64,000 bases of DNA, from the NCBI RefSeq assembly GCF_002217355.1, contig NZ_MUHA01000010.1:96423-160422 (forward strand), written 5' to 3'. Below are positions 8,576 to 17,452 of the stretch, one piece after another. The notes below the pieces were generated by a model that was not told where the DNA came from, made no database searches, and worked only from the letters and a program-made list of their open reading frames with translations. This DNA comes from Flavobacterium oncorhynchi. GTDB lineage: Bacteria > Bacteroidota > Bacteroidia > Flavobacteriales > Flavobacteriaceae. The position numbers and the translations under genes were made by a program. Numbering within the stretch: position 1 is the first letter of the stretch; each line of letters begins with the position of its first letter.

Positions 8576-9109
8576 TTATTGCGGACCAATAGTAAATACA
8601 ATACGAGCAGTGTAGTTATCAACCGGAGTTGTAACAGACACTCCTCGTACTCGAAGGTTTAAACCAATATTAGTTACTTCTGCTAATGATAAAACAGCAA
8701 CTACTCTAAATAACTCTGTATCATTTGTAAGAACCTCCTGATAGGGCGCCGCTTGATTTGGAGTCATACTACAAAGCACACATAATCCTGATCCGTTATT
8801 TAGTTTTCTTACATCGATTTTTAGCGCATTATTCCAGGTAGGATTGGGTTCATATCGTACCGAAATCTTACCAGTACCTAAAAGAGCCGGCACTGTCAAA
8901 TTTAAACTCATTTGAGTAGAGGTACTTTCATAGGTTCCTGCATAATCAGATCCTGCTTCTGTAATGGTTGGAACAACAGGACTCCAATCTGTACCTACTA
9001 CTGTAATCGTTTGAGATTTAGCAGCTATACATACCAATAAAGCGCCCGCTAAAAGCAATAACCTTATAGATGCATTTATTCGATTTTTCATACTGGAATG
9101 TTTCACCAT
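8576..9109 (-). CDS. Putative secreted fibre subunit, minor or tip type
   Basis: A 177-residue protein with a signal peptide (ending near AAKSQ) and an all-beta body. The end 'VDNYTARIVFTIGPQ' resembles the last strand of spore-coat-U/Csu-type pilins (Y-T-x-x-I/V-x-F/V-T-I). It contains a CVLC pair that could form a disulfide. It is the last gene of a five-gene minus-strand operon, four bases after the previous gene. A second ATG (MKNRIN) six codons in may be the true start. I recognise no exact family; the subunit role is inferred from the fold-like pattern and from gene order. Confidence 0.6.
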   Translation of the reverse strand: MVKHSSMKNRINASIRLLLLAGALLVCIAAKSQTITVVGTDWSPVVPTITEAGSDYAGTYESTSTQMSLNLTVPALLGTGKISVRYEPNPTWNNALKIDVRKLNNGSGLCVLCSMTPNQAAPYQEVLTNDTELFRVVAVLSLAEVTNIGLNLRVRGVSVTTPVDNYTARIVFTIGPQ

Positions 9110-9113
9110 CTTT

Positions 9114-9662
9114 TTAGTTACTAATAGTATAGGTTATCGTAATTATTTTACTAGTTGTTTGTACCAATTTCTTATAATCATCAACTTCTAAAGAAATATT
9201 CAGCAAGTGTCCGTTATTAATACCATTTCCTGTATAAGCACCGCCAATACCCGTTATAATTGTAGTAGGCGAAGTGGTTAGTGTAACTTTACCGGCTGAA
9301 GTTCCAAGAGTACCTCCGCCGCTACCAGTAGCAGCTGCAGCTTGAAGTTTTACAAATAGTCCCGCAAAGGACTGATCAATTTGGGCACTAATAAATCTTG
9401 AAGGCGTTGTTGTTTTTTTAGCAGAGGTATAGTTCAACCATTTTGTGGTATTAACAGCAGGAATCGTCAGCGGACGACCCGCTTCTGTTGGAGCCAAAAA
9501 GTTAAAAGAAATAGCAGTCATACTCGGTTCAACATCAAGTAATGCAACTTCTGAAAGATTTATATTAATATTACGGTTTCCAGACGTTTGCGCTGAAAGA
9601 AAAAAAGTACCACAAAAAAACAGCAATACCCCAAAAACAAATTGAATTGAATTAAAAATCAT
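9114..9662 (-). CDS. Putative secreted fibre subunit, paralogue of the 13237-13791 product
   Basis: A 182-residue secreted protein with a signal peptide ending near LSAQ. It shares a clear pattern with the first gene of the operon: V-A-L/I-x-D-x-E-P, E-A-G-x-P, W-L-N-Y, the block TGSGGGTLGT, YTGxGxxNGHxL, and a final strand ITYTISN. The two are therefore paralogues at moderate identity. The start overlaps the usher-like gene stop by four bases (ATGA), which implies translational coupling. Likely a structural or adaptor subunit exported by the neighbouring usher-like barrel; this is inference. Confidence 0.65.
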   Translation of the reverse strand: MIFNSIQFVFGVLLFFCGTFFLSAQTSGNRNININLSEVALLDVEPSMTAISFNFLAPTEAGRPLTIPAVNTTKWLNYTSAKKTTTPSRFISAQIDQSFAGLFVKLQAAAATGSGGGTLGTSAGKVTLTTSPTTIITGIGGAYTGNGINNGHLLNISLEVDDYKKLVQTTSKIITITYTISN

Positions 9663-12334
9663 TTTTTATCTTTTGAAGTGTTAAAACCTACTTTCATTGG
9701 TTTTTGCAAATATTTTATTTCTTTCTCTGTTTTACTTATCTTAATCTGAACTTGTTTTTCTTCATTAGGGTTAAGTGTTAAATTTATTTCATTAGTAAGA
9801 ATTTTATATTTGCTGTCTAATGCGCTGCGATATACCTTTAACTTCCAATCTCCTGGTCTTAGGTATGTAAAATCAAAAGGCTTGGTTATTTTACATATTT
9901 TTCTAAAAACCTGATTATCTGATATTATTTCGACAATTACACTTTGTTCTTTGTTGGCAATATCTTTGTCATCGAGTATTATAATTCCTTTAATATTTGA
10001 GGCTTTTGTAATACCAAAATCGAGATAATTTCCTCCTTCTACTATCGTGACTTTAGCAGGAATATCAATATCTGTAATATCTTTTACCCCCAGTGTTCCT
10101 TGTTCTATCTCAAGAAAATAAGTATCGGGTTTTACATTTTTAAACAAAAAATGACCCCGTTCATCAGTAATAGCTGAGTAAGGCCCCAAATGAAGTTTTA
10201 CACCTTGTATTTGTGCACTCTCTAAAGTAGTGATATTTCCTTCAAAAAAACCATACTCTTTGACTTTTTTAATAGGCGCATGAATATCCAGCGCATACCG
10301 TACAGAAAATGAAAAATCTTTATTCTCTAGTTGCTTTTGTGCTAAAGCATATCGAGAAAGCATGTTTATTTGCTGTCTTGGTGATATTCTGTAATTTAAT
10401 GCCAGTTCCAGAAGATTTCTATCTCTATAGTATTCCTCAAGATAGTATGTATTTTGATAGAATAAACTCAGATACCATCGATCATCAATAGTCGCATTTA
10501 TACGTCCTCCATATAAAAACAGTTTCTCATCCTTTGCTGCATATCGACTCACAGTGGAATAACTGCCATAAAGGCTTATAGAATTTCGCTTGTAATTATA
10601 GCTTACGTTTGCAGTTTGTATTGATGTTTTACCCGTTGAATTAATCAAAAAATTAGTTGTTTCTGCGAAAAACATTTGAAAATTGACCGAAAACTTATAA
10701 ATATCCTGAGTTAATTCGATACGATTAAATCTTTCTTTATAAAAAAACTGTTTATGCTCCATTCTGTCTTCATATTCCTGAGTTCCGCTAAACAAAGAAA
10801 CCGCTCCACTTTTTAAATAGTTATAACGTATTCCTATTTGAAAAGCTTCTCTAAATGGAGCCGCACCATAGAGCGTATCTCTTTCAAAATTTCTCGCATC
10901 CTTTTGATAATTAGCAGAAAGGTTCAGTTTGGGTAAAACCCGGTAATTAACGTTGGAAGTAAAAAATTGCGTATCTGTATAATAACCTGAAAAATGAGGA
11001 GATGCATATATATAACTTGCACTAACATTTAGATCATTAAAATAAGTTTGGGCTTGCAGCTGCCATGCAGTTCCTTGTGTTTTTTCATTATTACTTACAG
11101 CATATTCTCCTTGTATACCAATTTTATCAAAAACATTTGTCTCACCAGAAACATAATGCAAATGATCCTCCTGATCAATATCTTTTCGTTTCAGTAAATA
11201 TCCGTAGCGTATATTATTTTTGGCATTAAAGTTCACTTTAGCATAAACATTAATCTCCTCTTTAATATCTTTAAAAAAACGCGGTTTATTGTAAAACCCA
11301 CCTACCTCTAATTTCTTGTATTTTTGTCTTAGTTCTATACCTCTTCCATATCTTGAAAACTCGGTCAAAAATGATGAGTAAAAGATCTTATCTCCTAAAT
11401 GAACATAAAAATTATTGGATTTATAATTAATAAAATATTCTTCATACTGAGAAAAGACAGTTAATCCGAAACGATCCGGACCGATTGCCCTAAATTCAAG
11501 AAATTTTGTATTCTCTTCATTTAAAGCTCCTCTTCCATAAATTTCTCCCTGAAAACCAGAGTCATAGTCATTTCGCTGCTGCGTCCCAATATACGTTGCA
11601 GCTACTCTAATAGGAAAACGAAGCCAGACATCTTCATTTACCGGAAAAGCGGGAATAACATTTGTAATCTGCGAGGCAAAAACAGATTGCGTAGTGTCGC
11701 TTTTTATAGAAGCCGTAAGTTTAATTAAGTTTTGTGACGGCTTGGGTTGTTTAAGATCAGTAGATTGATATGCGTTTATTGTTGCCGCCATCCCAGGTAA
11801 TAACAAAATAGGATTATCTCCTTTTACAAAAGTTGCTGCAGAAGTCTCGATAAAGATATTTTCTTCAACGTTTCCCTCATTTTTTAGAATAAAAAAGCTA
11901 TGAATAGTATCTCCAGCTTTTACATAGCTTGGCGTAGAAATAACATCTAATGTTATCCGCTGTACCTGACTTACCATTAACGCAAAATCTTGAGAATACA
12001 AAATAGCATTTGTTTTATCATTAATAATTAAATGCATGCTGTCTTTACCTTTTGATGCATTAATTGGTACTTGAATAGCTGCTAAATATATTTTAGTTTC
12101 ATTTGCAGCTAAATCAAGTTCATAAGGAGCTGCGGCTAAAATCCAGCCTTTTGGAAGTGTGACTTTTGGAGTAACCAAAATATCTTTTGAAAATGGATTA
12201 GTAATCTTAAAAACCAATGTCTGTACTTTTCCCGGAGTAAGAAACTCATTCTGGTTTACTAAATTAACCGCAAGGTTTTGCGCCTGAAAAAAATAAGGAA
12301 TAATGAATAATAATATAATTATTATTTTATTCAT
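9659..12334 (-). CDS. Usher-like outer-membrane barrel with Ig-like and transthyretin-like domains
   Basis: An 891-residue protein. Order: signal peptide (1-19), one or two N-terminal Ig/NEW3-like beta-sandwiches (about 20-215: 'FKITNPFSKDILVTPKV', 'FILKNEGNVEENIFIET'), a long Tyr/Asn/Arg-rich region of alternating strands (about 225-700) that reads as a large beta-barrel, and two C-terminal sandwich domains (about 705-880). The first of these has the CarboxypepD_reg signature DERGHFLFKNVKPDTYFLEI. No TonB box or plug like a TonB receptor was seen. A barrel with periplasmic Ig-like and C-terminal sandwich domains, lying between a chaperone-like gene and subunit-like genes, is what an usher should look like, but there is no sequence resemblance to FimD that I can claim. 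It overlaps both neighbours. Confidence 0.65.
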   Translation of the reverse strand: MNKIIIILLFIIPYFFQAQNLAVNLVNQNEFLTPGKVQTLVFKITNPFSKDILVTPKVTLPKGWILAAAPYELDLAANETKIYLAAIQVPINASKGKDSMHLIINDKTNAILYSQDFALMVSQVQRITLDVISTPSYVKAGDTIHSFFILKNEGNVEENIFIETSAATFVKGDNPILLLPGMAATINAYQSTDLKQPKPSQNLIKLTASIKSDTTQSVFASQITNVIPAFPVNEDVWLRFPIRVAATYIGTQQRNDYDSGFQGEIYGRGALNEENTKFLEFRAIGPDRFGLTVFSQYEEYFINYKSNNFYVHLGDKIFYSSFLTEFSRYGRGIELRQKYKKLEVGGFYNKPRFFKDIKEEINVYAKVNFNAKNNIRYGYLLKRKDIDQEDHLHYVSGETNVFDKIGIQGEYAVSNNEKTQGTAWQLQAQTYFNDLNVSASYIYASPHFSGYYTDTQFFTSNVNYRVLPKLNLSANYQKDARNFERDTLYGAAPFREAFQIGIRYNYLKSGAVSLFSGTQEYEDRMEHKQFFYKERFNRIELTQDIYKFSVNFQMFFAETTNFLINSTGKTSIQTANVSYNYKRNSISLYGSYSTVSRYAAKDEKLFLYGGRINATIDDRWYLSLFYQNTYYLEEYYRDRNLLELALNYRISPRQQINMLSRYALAQKQLENKDFSFSVRYALDIHAPIKKVKEYGFFEGNITTLESAQIQGVKLHLGPYSAITDERGHFLFKNVKPDTYFLEIEQGTLGVKDITDIDIPAKVTIVEGGNYLDFGITKASNIKGIIILDDKDIANKEQSVIVEIISDNQVFRKICKITKPFDFTYLRPGDWKLKVYRSALDSKYKILTNEINLTLNPNEEKQVQIKISKTEKEIKYLQKPMKVGFNTSKDKK

Positions 12335-13124
12335 TTGGTATATTTAGTTCAACATTTATTCCAAAAACATGATCATCACTACTACTCGCAAGTATCGAAG
12401 CATTATATTTTCCAGAAGGAACTGAACTTAAATCTATAGTAAACAGCTTGGAATTGTTAGGCAGCAAACTCATTATATCGCTCTTGAATTTTCCTTTATT
12501 ACTACCGTCTTTACTGTCAAATATCTCGATGGAAGCTTCAACAAGATGAAATACTTCTCCATTATTTGAAATTGAAAGTTCTAAAATATTCTTTCCGGTA
12601 ATTTTCTTTAAATCAATAGCATCAAAAGTCATTAAAGCACTTGCTGGTTTTTCATTTGTGGTAATGATCTGAATGCTATAACGAATGAGTGTTCGCAGCT
12701 GAATACCATTTTTGACATTATTGGGTACAATATCATCAACAGGTTCGACCATTACAACGCTCCAAAAACTGCCGCCGGGAGTGTTTTCTGGAATAATGAT
12801 TTCATAAGATACACTTGCCTTACCTTTACCTTCTATTTTTAATAAATCAGTATTTAATTTAATCCATTTTAAATTGCTCCTCTTATTTTTTCCATAATCT
12901 TCATAAAATGAAGTACCTGTCGCATTATAGCTGTAGTCTTGCTGATAAAGCCTTACATTTTGAGGAGCATCGGAAGTGTTTTCAATTGTGATAATTCCTT
13001 TTTGCAGTGTTCCTTCTTTTAGTCTGTAATTATGCGTCAAACCATTGGTAATAACAATACTTGCGAATAAATTAGTGTACGCAAAGAAAACTGCAATAAA
13101 AAAGAGTGCTTTTTTTAAAGTCAT
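12327..13124 (-). CDS. Chaperone-like periplasmic protein with two Ig-like domains
   Basis: A 265-residue protein with signal peptide (1-21). Residues about 22-150 form an Ig-like sandwich: 'TIENTSDAPQNVRLYQQDY', SVSYEIIIPENTPGG, 'WSVVMVEPV' and LRTLIRYSIQIITT. The second domain (about 160-265) also reads as beta-sandwich and ends in VFGINVEL. Two-domain size and the N-terminal pattern (structured-tail proteins, I-x-P, V-x-x-R-Y) resemble fimbrial PapD-type and Csu-type chaperones and DUF916-like proteins. It overlaps the usher-like gene by eight bases. Chaperone function is inferred from fold pattern and position. Confidence 0.6.
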   Translation of the reverse strand: MTLKKALFFIAVFFAYTNLFASIVITNGLTHNYRLKEGTLQKGIITIENTSDAPQNVRLYQQDYSYNATGTSFYEDYGKNKRSNLKWIKLNTDLLKIEGKGKASVSYEIIIPENTPGGSFWSVVMVEPVDDIVPNNVKNGIQLRTLIRYSIQIITTNEKPASALMTFDAIDLKKITGKNILELSISNNGEVFHLVEASIEIFDSKDGSNKGKFKSDIMSLLPNNSKLFTIDLSSVPSGKYNASILASSSDDHVFGINVELNIPNE

Positions 13125-13164
13125 TATAGTAGGTATTTAAGATATTCAGGTAGTTTTGGGGAAA

Positions 13165-13202
13165 CAAAAAAAGTGCCTCCTGATTTTACGTAAGCGACAC
13201 TA
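13165..13202 (-). terminator. Possible leaky terminator inside the fibre operon
   Basis: On the minus strand AGTGTCGCTT pairs with AGGAGGCACT (one mismatch, two wobble pairs), followed by seven T residues. It lies between the first subunit gene and the chaperone-like gene. In known pilus operons such partial terminators keep the major subunit in excess. Confidence 0.6.
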
Positions 13203-13236
13203 TTTTTGTTCAAAGATCTTGTAAAAAATACTGCTT

Positions 13237-13791
13237 TTAGTTTTCAGCAATAGTATAAGTAACTGTTACAGATGGCGTAGAGGCAAATAAACCTGTGTAA
13301 TTATTAGCATGTAATGAATAAGTCAAATTGTGTCCGTTTGAAGCACCATCTCCAGTATATGAAGCTCCAATTGCTGATACAATTTGCTGGTCAGCAGCAG
13401 TAAGAGTAATTGCACTGCCGGCAATAGTCCCCAGTGTTCCTCCTCCATTTGATCCAGTAGCTGTAGCTGCCTGAACTCTTACATCTAATCCAGGTACAAC
13501 TGCATCCATTTTGACAGATACTTTAGCCGTTTTTGCACTTGCTGTTGGAATGTAAGAATAATTGAGCCACAAACTAGCATTGTTAGCAGGAGCTACAATA
13601 GGCAGACCTGCCTCTACAGGAGCAGTAAAAGCCATAGTAATATTTTTTGACAACGCTGGTTCAATATCCACAATAGCGACTGTGGGAATTGTAATTCCTA
13701 CTGTGTGAAAATCTGTTCTAGTGTCTTGAGCATGGGCTTTGCCAAAAACAACCATAAAAAATACAACCGATAAAATGTTAAATTTTTTCAT
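13237..13791 (-). CDS. Putative major secreted fibre subunit
   Basis: A 184-residue protein with a clear signal peptide (MKKFNILSVVFFMVVFGKAHA-Q). The mature part is Ala/Thr/Gly-rich and beta-like, with 'VAIVDIEP', EAGLP, WLNYSY, TGSNGGGTLGT, ASYTGDGASNGHNL and a last strand VTVTYTIAEN. The paralogue at 9114-9662 has the same blocks. It is the first gene of the operon and is cut off from the rest by a weak terminator, the position of a major pilin in chaperone-usher operons. No cysteine pair is visible. The subunit role is inference. Confidence 0.65.
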   Translation of the reverse strand: MKKFNILSVVFFMVVFGKAHAQDTRTDFHTVGITIPTVAIVDIEPALSKNITMAFTAPVEAGLPIVAPANNASLWLNYSYIPTASAKTAKVSVKMDAVVPGLDVRVQAATATGSNGGGTLGTIAGSAITLTAADQQIVSAIGASYTGDGASNGHNLTYSLHANNYTGLFASTPSVTVTYTIAEN

Positions 13792-13830
13792 ACGAAATGT
13801 TTTATATTTTATATAAAATTATAAAATTTT

Positions 13831-13857
13831 CAAACATATCTCTATAAAATCTTACAA
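13831..13857 (-). promoter_or_regulatory. Candidate promoter of the fibre operon
   Basis: The minus strand reads TTG (13855-13857), 16 bases, TATGTTTG (13831-13838), about 40 bases before the ATG. The -7 box fits; the spacing is a few bases short of the usual 17-23. Confidence 0.45.
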
Positions 13858-14454
13858 TTTTAATAAGTTTTTTTACTTAACAATCTTCAACTTCCTATTT
13901 TATGTATAACAGCCGCAACAATGATTAACAATACCATTACTACAAATTAAAAAAAACATAATTGCTTCTTTTACAAAATCTGTTAAGCAAATCTATATCG
14001 ATCATAAGTCATAAAAATCATTTTGATGCATTCATTTTAATAAAAAAGATTAAGCTGGCAATAGTATAAAGCATTGCTGAAAACAAAAAATATCATTACT
14101 CTATTTTGTAAGATCCAGAGAAAAATTTACGACCCGAAAGTAACGGATTAGCTTATCTTGTTCTAAAATAGTTTTACACAAAACGTAAAAATATTGAAAG
14201 ATAATTTATCTCAAATTTGAATATACTATCTAATGAAAAATGCTTCTATGAGATGCTTTTTTATCTTTGAAATTAAGACTTTTTAGTCTGGACTTTGTTT
14301 TTAATAACATTCATTCTGGAACAGAAAACAGAACAGGGAAGAAATGCAAAAAAGATTCCGAGAAATCTGAAGTTTTTTTGTTTTTACAGCTTTTCAAATT
14401 GAAATTAAAAAAATATAAAAACTAGATATGCAGATTGACAAGAAATGCTAACAA
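13858..14454. other. Gene-free AT-rich stretch upstream of the fibre operon
   Basis: No coding region is supported. Near 14212-14385 there is a decayed piece like the tRNA-tail repeats (CAAATTTGAATA, ATTAAGAC, CATTCATTCTGG) that ends with a weak terminator-like GATTCCGAGAAATCTGAAG and a T-run. The rest may hold regulatory sites that I cannot define. Confidence 0.4.
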
Positions 14455-14736
14455 TTAAGACTTTGGTGATTTTTTAATTATTTTTTTCCATATCAGAACA
14501 AAAAATAATGAAGTTACTGCCAAGATAAAAAACATATTACTAAAGGTAAATTCCGATGTAACAGTTGTAAAAATATAATCGGTATGCTGTTCAGGAATAA
14601 ATCCTCCTTTTGTTTTCGAAAAATCTTGCTGAGATGTATCATAACCTTTTCTGTTAAAATCCTGAAGACCAAAATAACACAATAGAAAGATTGAAATTAA
14701 AGTTATAACGAAATAAAGAATTGTTTTGTTTCTCAT
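14455..14736 (-). CDS. Small membrane protein with two helices
   Basis: A 93-residue hypothetical protein. Hydrophobic segments at about 7-24 (YFVITLISIFLLCYFGL) and 66-85 (NMFFILAVTSLFFVLIW) enclose a polar loop with 'NRKGYDTSQQDFSKTKGG'. The C-terminus is Lys-rich, suggesting it faces the cytoplasm. It is 15 bases downstream of the lipoprotein gene 14752-15456 in the same orientation and probably co-transcribed. No family recognised. Confidence 0.55.
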   Translation of the reverse strand: MRNKTILYFVITLISIFLLCYFGLQDFNRKGYDTSQQDFSKTKGGFIPEQHTDYIFTTVTSEFTFSNMFFILAVTSLFFVLIWKKIIKKSPKS

Positions 14737-14751
14737 AAATTTAAATAAAGA

Positions 14752-15456
14752 TTAATCGACTCTATTTTTATTTTTCATTGCATCATAATTATCAATAAAA
14801 GCTGAAAGTTCAAATAATGGTGTTAATTGATTTAAGTCTTCTTTTCTTGTTGGCATATTATGAAAATCATAATTATCTACTTGTGTCATAAATTTGTATT
14901 CCCCAACCAAATTATCTAACAATACCGAGCCGCCATAAAATATTTCGTTATAATTTTCTTTATTAATTCCGGGAGAATATATTATCAATTGTAAGCTATC
15001 ATTTTCAACTATTGGAAAAAATTTCATTTTAGAAGGTTCCAATTTCAACTGATCCGACAAGTAAATAATCTCCGTTGATAACTTCTTATCTTTCTTTTGT
15101 CTAAAAGCTATAAATTTCCAGCTTTTAATTTTTGGAGATTTTTCTACCATTTTCTGCACGGTTGGTATTAATTGTTTTACACCATCTGCAGAAATGGTTA
15201 AAGATTTAATTCCATTTTTTATTGAGTTTACTTCAAATGCGAGTCCACCTTCAATTGTGCTTGCATGGTTTAAAATTTCTTTTAAGACTTTATCATTATT
15301 TGTTACTTTACTAAACCTTTCTTCATTTGCCACAAACCAATTCCAAAATAACCTGATCTGTTTATCCTTTAATTCTGCTGTATTTTCCTGTTCTATTTTT
15401 TTGTTACAACCTGCAATTGATATAAATAAGATCAAGTATATTAGTATGTTTTTCAT
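14752..15456 (-). CDS. Hypothetical lipoprotein
   Basis: A 234-residue protein with lipoprotein signal MKNILIYLILFISIAGC (Cys17) followed by a polar, Lys/Asn-rich linker. The body alternates helices and strands: 'RLFWNWFVANEERF' near residue 36 and FIDNYDAMKNKNRVD at the end. Small proteins with an N-terminal W-x-W/F-F-xx-N-E motif occur as lone lipoproteins in Flavobacterium, but I can name no function. It is likely co-transcribed with the small membrane protein downstream. Confidence 0.65.
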   Translation of the reverse strand: MKNILIYLILFISIAGCNKKIEQENTAELKDKQIRLFWNWFVANEERFSKVTNNDKVLKEILNHASTIEGGLAFEVNSIKNGIKSLTISADGVKQLIPTVQKMVEKSPKIKSWKFIAFRQKKDKKLSTEIIYLSDQLKLEPSKMKFFPIVENDSLQLIIYSPGINKENYNEIFYGGSVLLDNLVGEYKFMTQVDNYDFHNMPTRKEDLNQLTPLFELSAFIDNYDAMKNKNRVD

Positions 15457-15607
15457 TTTATATCACAACATTTTTATAGTAAAACAAATATAGAAATACT
15501 AATAGATATGTAAACAAAAAATTGAATCTACAATATCTAATTAAGCTCCAACCACTTTTTTTATGATAGCTTTTTATAATAACTAATTGGATGAGCGGCG
15601 GTTCTTT

Positions 15608-16420
15608 TTATTTACTTTTCGCAATTCTAAATCCAAAACCGTCATTTCGAGTATCTTTTGGAGATTGGTATCGCACTTCGGGCATATGAATTCCATATTC
15701 TAATGGTTTTCCATCTGCACTTTGGGTTTCGTAAAACCAACTAACGCCTTTCGAAATTTTATATTTTCCTTCTCCTTCTATTGGTCCTTGAGGATTCTGT
15801 TTGCTTACCAAGCTATCCTTTTCAGGATTATACCAATCAGAAACCCATTCACCCACATTTCCAGTCATATCATGAATTCCTAATTCATTAGGTTTAAGAA
15901 GTCCAACTTTATGAAAAATGCTGTCTGAGTTTTCTTTTACCCAACCAATCTCGATTGGATTATTGCTGCCGCTATATTTGTAGTTTTTAGTTTTCTTTCC
16001 ACCTTTGGCAGCATATTCCCACTCGGCTTCTGTTGACAATCTTCCTCCTGCCCATTTTGCATAGTCATTTGCTTCATCCCAAGTTGCAAGCATTGGATTA
16101 TTATCTATCCATTTATAATGCACCCTTTTTCCGTAGGCATTTTCAATAGGTGCGTCAGGCATTTTTCTGCCTGTTTTTTTACAAAACTCTTTAAACTGCT
16201 TGACCGTTATTTCATATTTACTTATATAAAAGTTATCAAGTTCAACCATTCGGTGTGGACTTGTAAAACCATTTATTGTGTCACCTTTGGGAGTAATAAT
16301 AATTTGGTTTTTGCCTTGCTCAAAAGTCCCTCCTTCTACAAAAATCCAATCAATATTGTCTTCTTTACAGGAAGTGAATGCAAAAAAAACAAGAAAAATT
16401 ATAACTATTTGTGTTTTCAT
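15608..16420 (-). CDS. SUMF1/FGE-like lipoprotein without the catalytic Cys
   Basis: A 270-residue protein with lipoprotein signal ending at FTSC (Cys18). The rest is a formylglycine-generating-enzyme-type (SUMF1/EgtB/PvdO) fold: 'FVEGGTFEQG', YEITVKQFKEFC, 'RLSTEAEWEYAA', GNVGEWVSDWY and a C-terminal GFGFRIAK. In active FGE a Cys lies in the R-G-G-S-W...C-R region; here ISKGVSWFYE...RYQSP has no Cys. It is therefore probably a binding or structural member, like many Bacteroidota lipoproteins of this fold (GldJ/GldK are distant relatives). No gld genes are nearby. Confidence 0.8.
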   Translation of the reverse strand: MKTQIVIIFLVFFAFTSCKEDNIDWIFVEGGTFEQGKNQIIITPKGDTINGFTSPHRMVELDNFYISKYEITVKQFKEFCKKTGRKMPDAPIENAYGKRVHYKWIDNNPMLATWDEANDYAKWAGGRLSTEAEWEYAAKGGKKTKNYKYSGSNNPIEIGWVKENSDSIFHKVGLLKPNELGIHDMTGNVGEWVSDWYNPEKDSLVSKQNPQGPIEGEGKYKISKGVSWFYETQSADGKPLEYGIHMPEVRYQSPKDTRNDGFGFRIAKSK

Positions 16421-16515
16421 ACTATGTGTTTAAAATTACTTCTAAAATGTGCAAAAATACCAGTGTTAACTGACAGAAACTACCGTTAGAAGTTCGAGCT
16501 TTTCTACTTGATTTC

Positions 16516-17067
16516 TTATTCAGGCTTTATTAAATTGTCTTTTACTTTAGCATAAATATCAAGACTTATAAACTTGTCATTTTTAATTTCACAGTCTTTC
16601 ATAGTTCCTTCGTATTGAAAGTCAAGTTTAGCCATTGCGTTTTTACAATTCGTATTTTCCGACTCAACAAATCCTTCAATTCTGTTAAGGTCTAAATTTT
16701 CAAATCCATAATTACAAATTAAGGGCATTGCTTCTTTCATAATTCCATGTCCCCAAAAATTTGGAATTAACCAAAAACCGATTTCTGCTTTTTTATGTTC
16801 TTTACTTAAATTATTTAATCCACCCGCTCCGTAGAATGTTTTGTTATCAGCCGAACAAATAGCAAACCAAATTCCTGTTTCATTTTTTTCAAGGTCAGCA
16901 AAAAAGGACATTTGTTCTTTAGTTGCTTCCAATGTTTGAAAACTCACTCCATAATATTTAATAACTTCTGGATGTGAAAGTCCTTTGAAAACATTTTCAA
17001 GATCACTATCTGCAAATTGCCGCAGTAAAACTCTTTCGGTTTTTATAGTTGGAAATTCTTTTTTCAT
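16516..17067 (-). CDS. GNAT-family N-acetyltransferase (RimJ/RimL type)
   Basis: A 183-residue acetyltransferase. It starts TERVLLRQFADSDLENVF, the typical RimJ/RimL N-terminus, and has the acetyl-CoA loop in 'AEIGFWLIPNFWGHGIMKEA' and the NLNRIEGFVESENTNC motif. The acceptor is unknown; relatives acetylate ribosomal protein N-termini or small molecules. It is a single gene, with tail repeat T4 upstream of it. Confidence 0.85.
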   Translation of the reverse strand: MKKEFPTIKTERVLLRQFADSDLENVFKGLSHPEVIKYYGVSFQTLEATKEQMSFFADLEKNETGIWFAICSADNKTFYGAGGLNNLSKEHKKAEIGFWLIPNFWGHGIMKEAMPLICNYGFENLDLNRIEGFVESENTNCKNAMAKLDFQYEGTMKDCEIKNDKFISLDIYAKVKDNLIKPE

Positions 17068-17099
17068 GATTTTTTATAAGTTTCTGATTATTTGTTTTA

Positions 17100-17425
17100 G
17101 TCTTCAAATACTGAACGCTAACTTATTTATATGTAAGACAAAACCATAAATATCCATCCAAATTTGAATAGACATATATAATAAATTTCACACATCTTTG
17201 ACTTTCAAATATATAATTTTTTCAATACAAACTATCAAAAGGATTTTCAGTTTGATTGCTATTTATCGACACTTATAGGACTGGTTGTGAAAGCAAAAAG
17301 AAGAGAAAATTTAAGATGTGCATTCTAAAATATTGTAATAATCAAGGGTCATTTGTTTAGACATTTGAATACTTCCTACTACTAATAAAAAAAGCTTCAG
17401 ATTTCTCTGAAGCCTTTCTTGTTTT
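17100..17425 (+). repeat. tRNA-tail repeat T4 with terminator
   Basis: A gene-free stretch that aligns with 22380-22692: both have ATCCA...CAAATTTG, CAAATATATAATTTTT, TTAAGATG and CATTCT blocks in the same order. It ends TTCCTACTACTAA plus terminator (AAAGCTTCAGA/TCTGAAGCC, 17390-17420). The block TTTAGACATTTGAAT matches tail T3. Confidence 0.7.
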
Positions 17426-17452
17426 TAAATGAATGTCAGCATGAGCAAAACG

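Noticed and set aside
15608-16420. GldJ/GldK gliding/T9SS protein
   Set aside because: It has the SUMF1-type fold, but it is short and no other gld/por genes are near.
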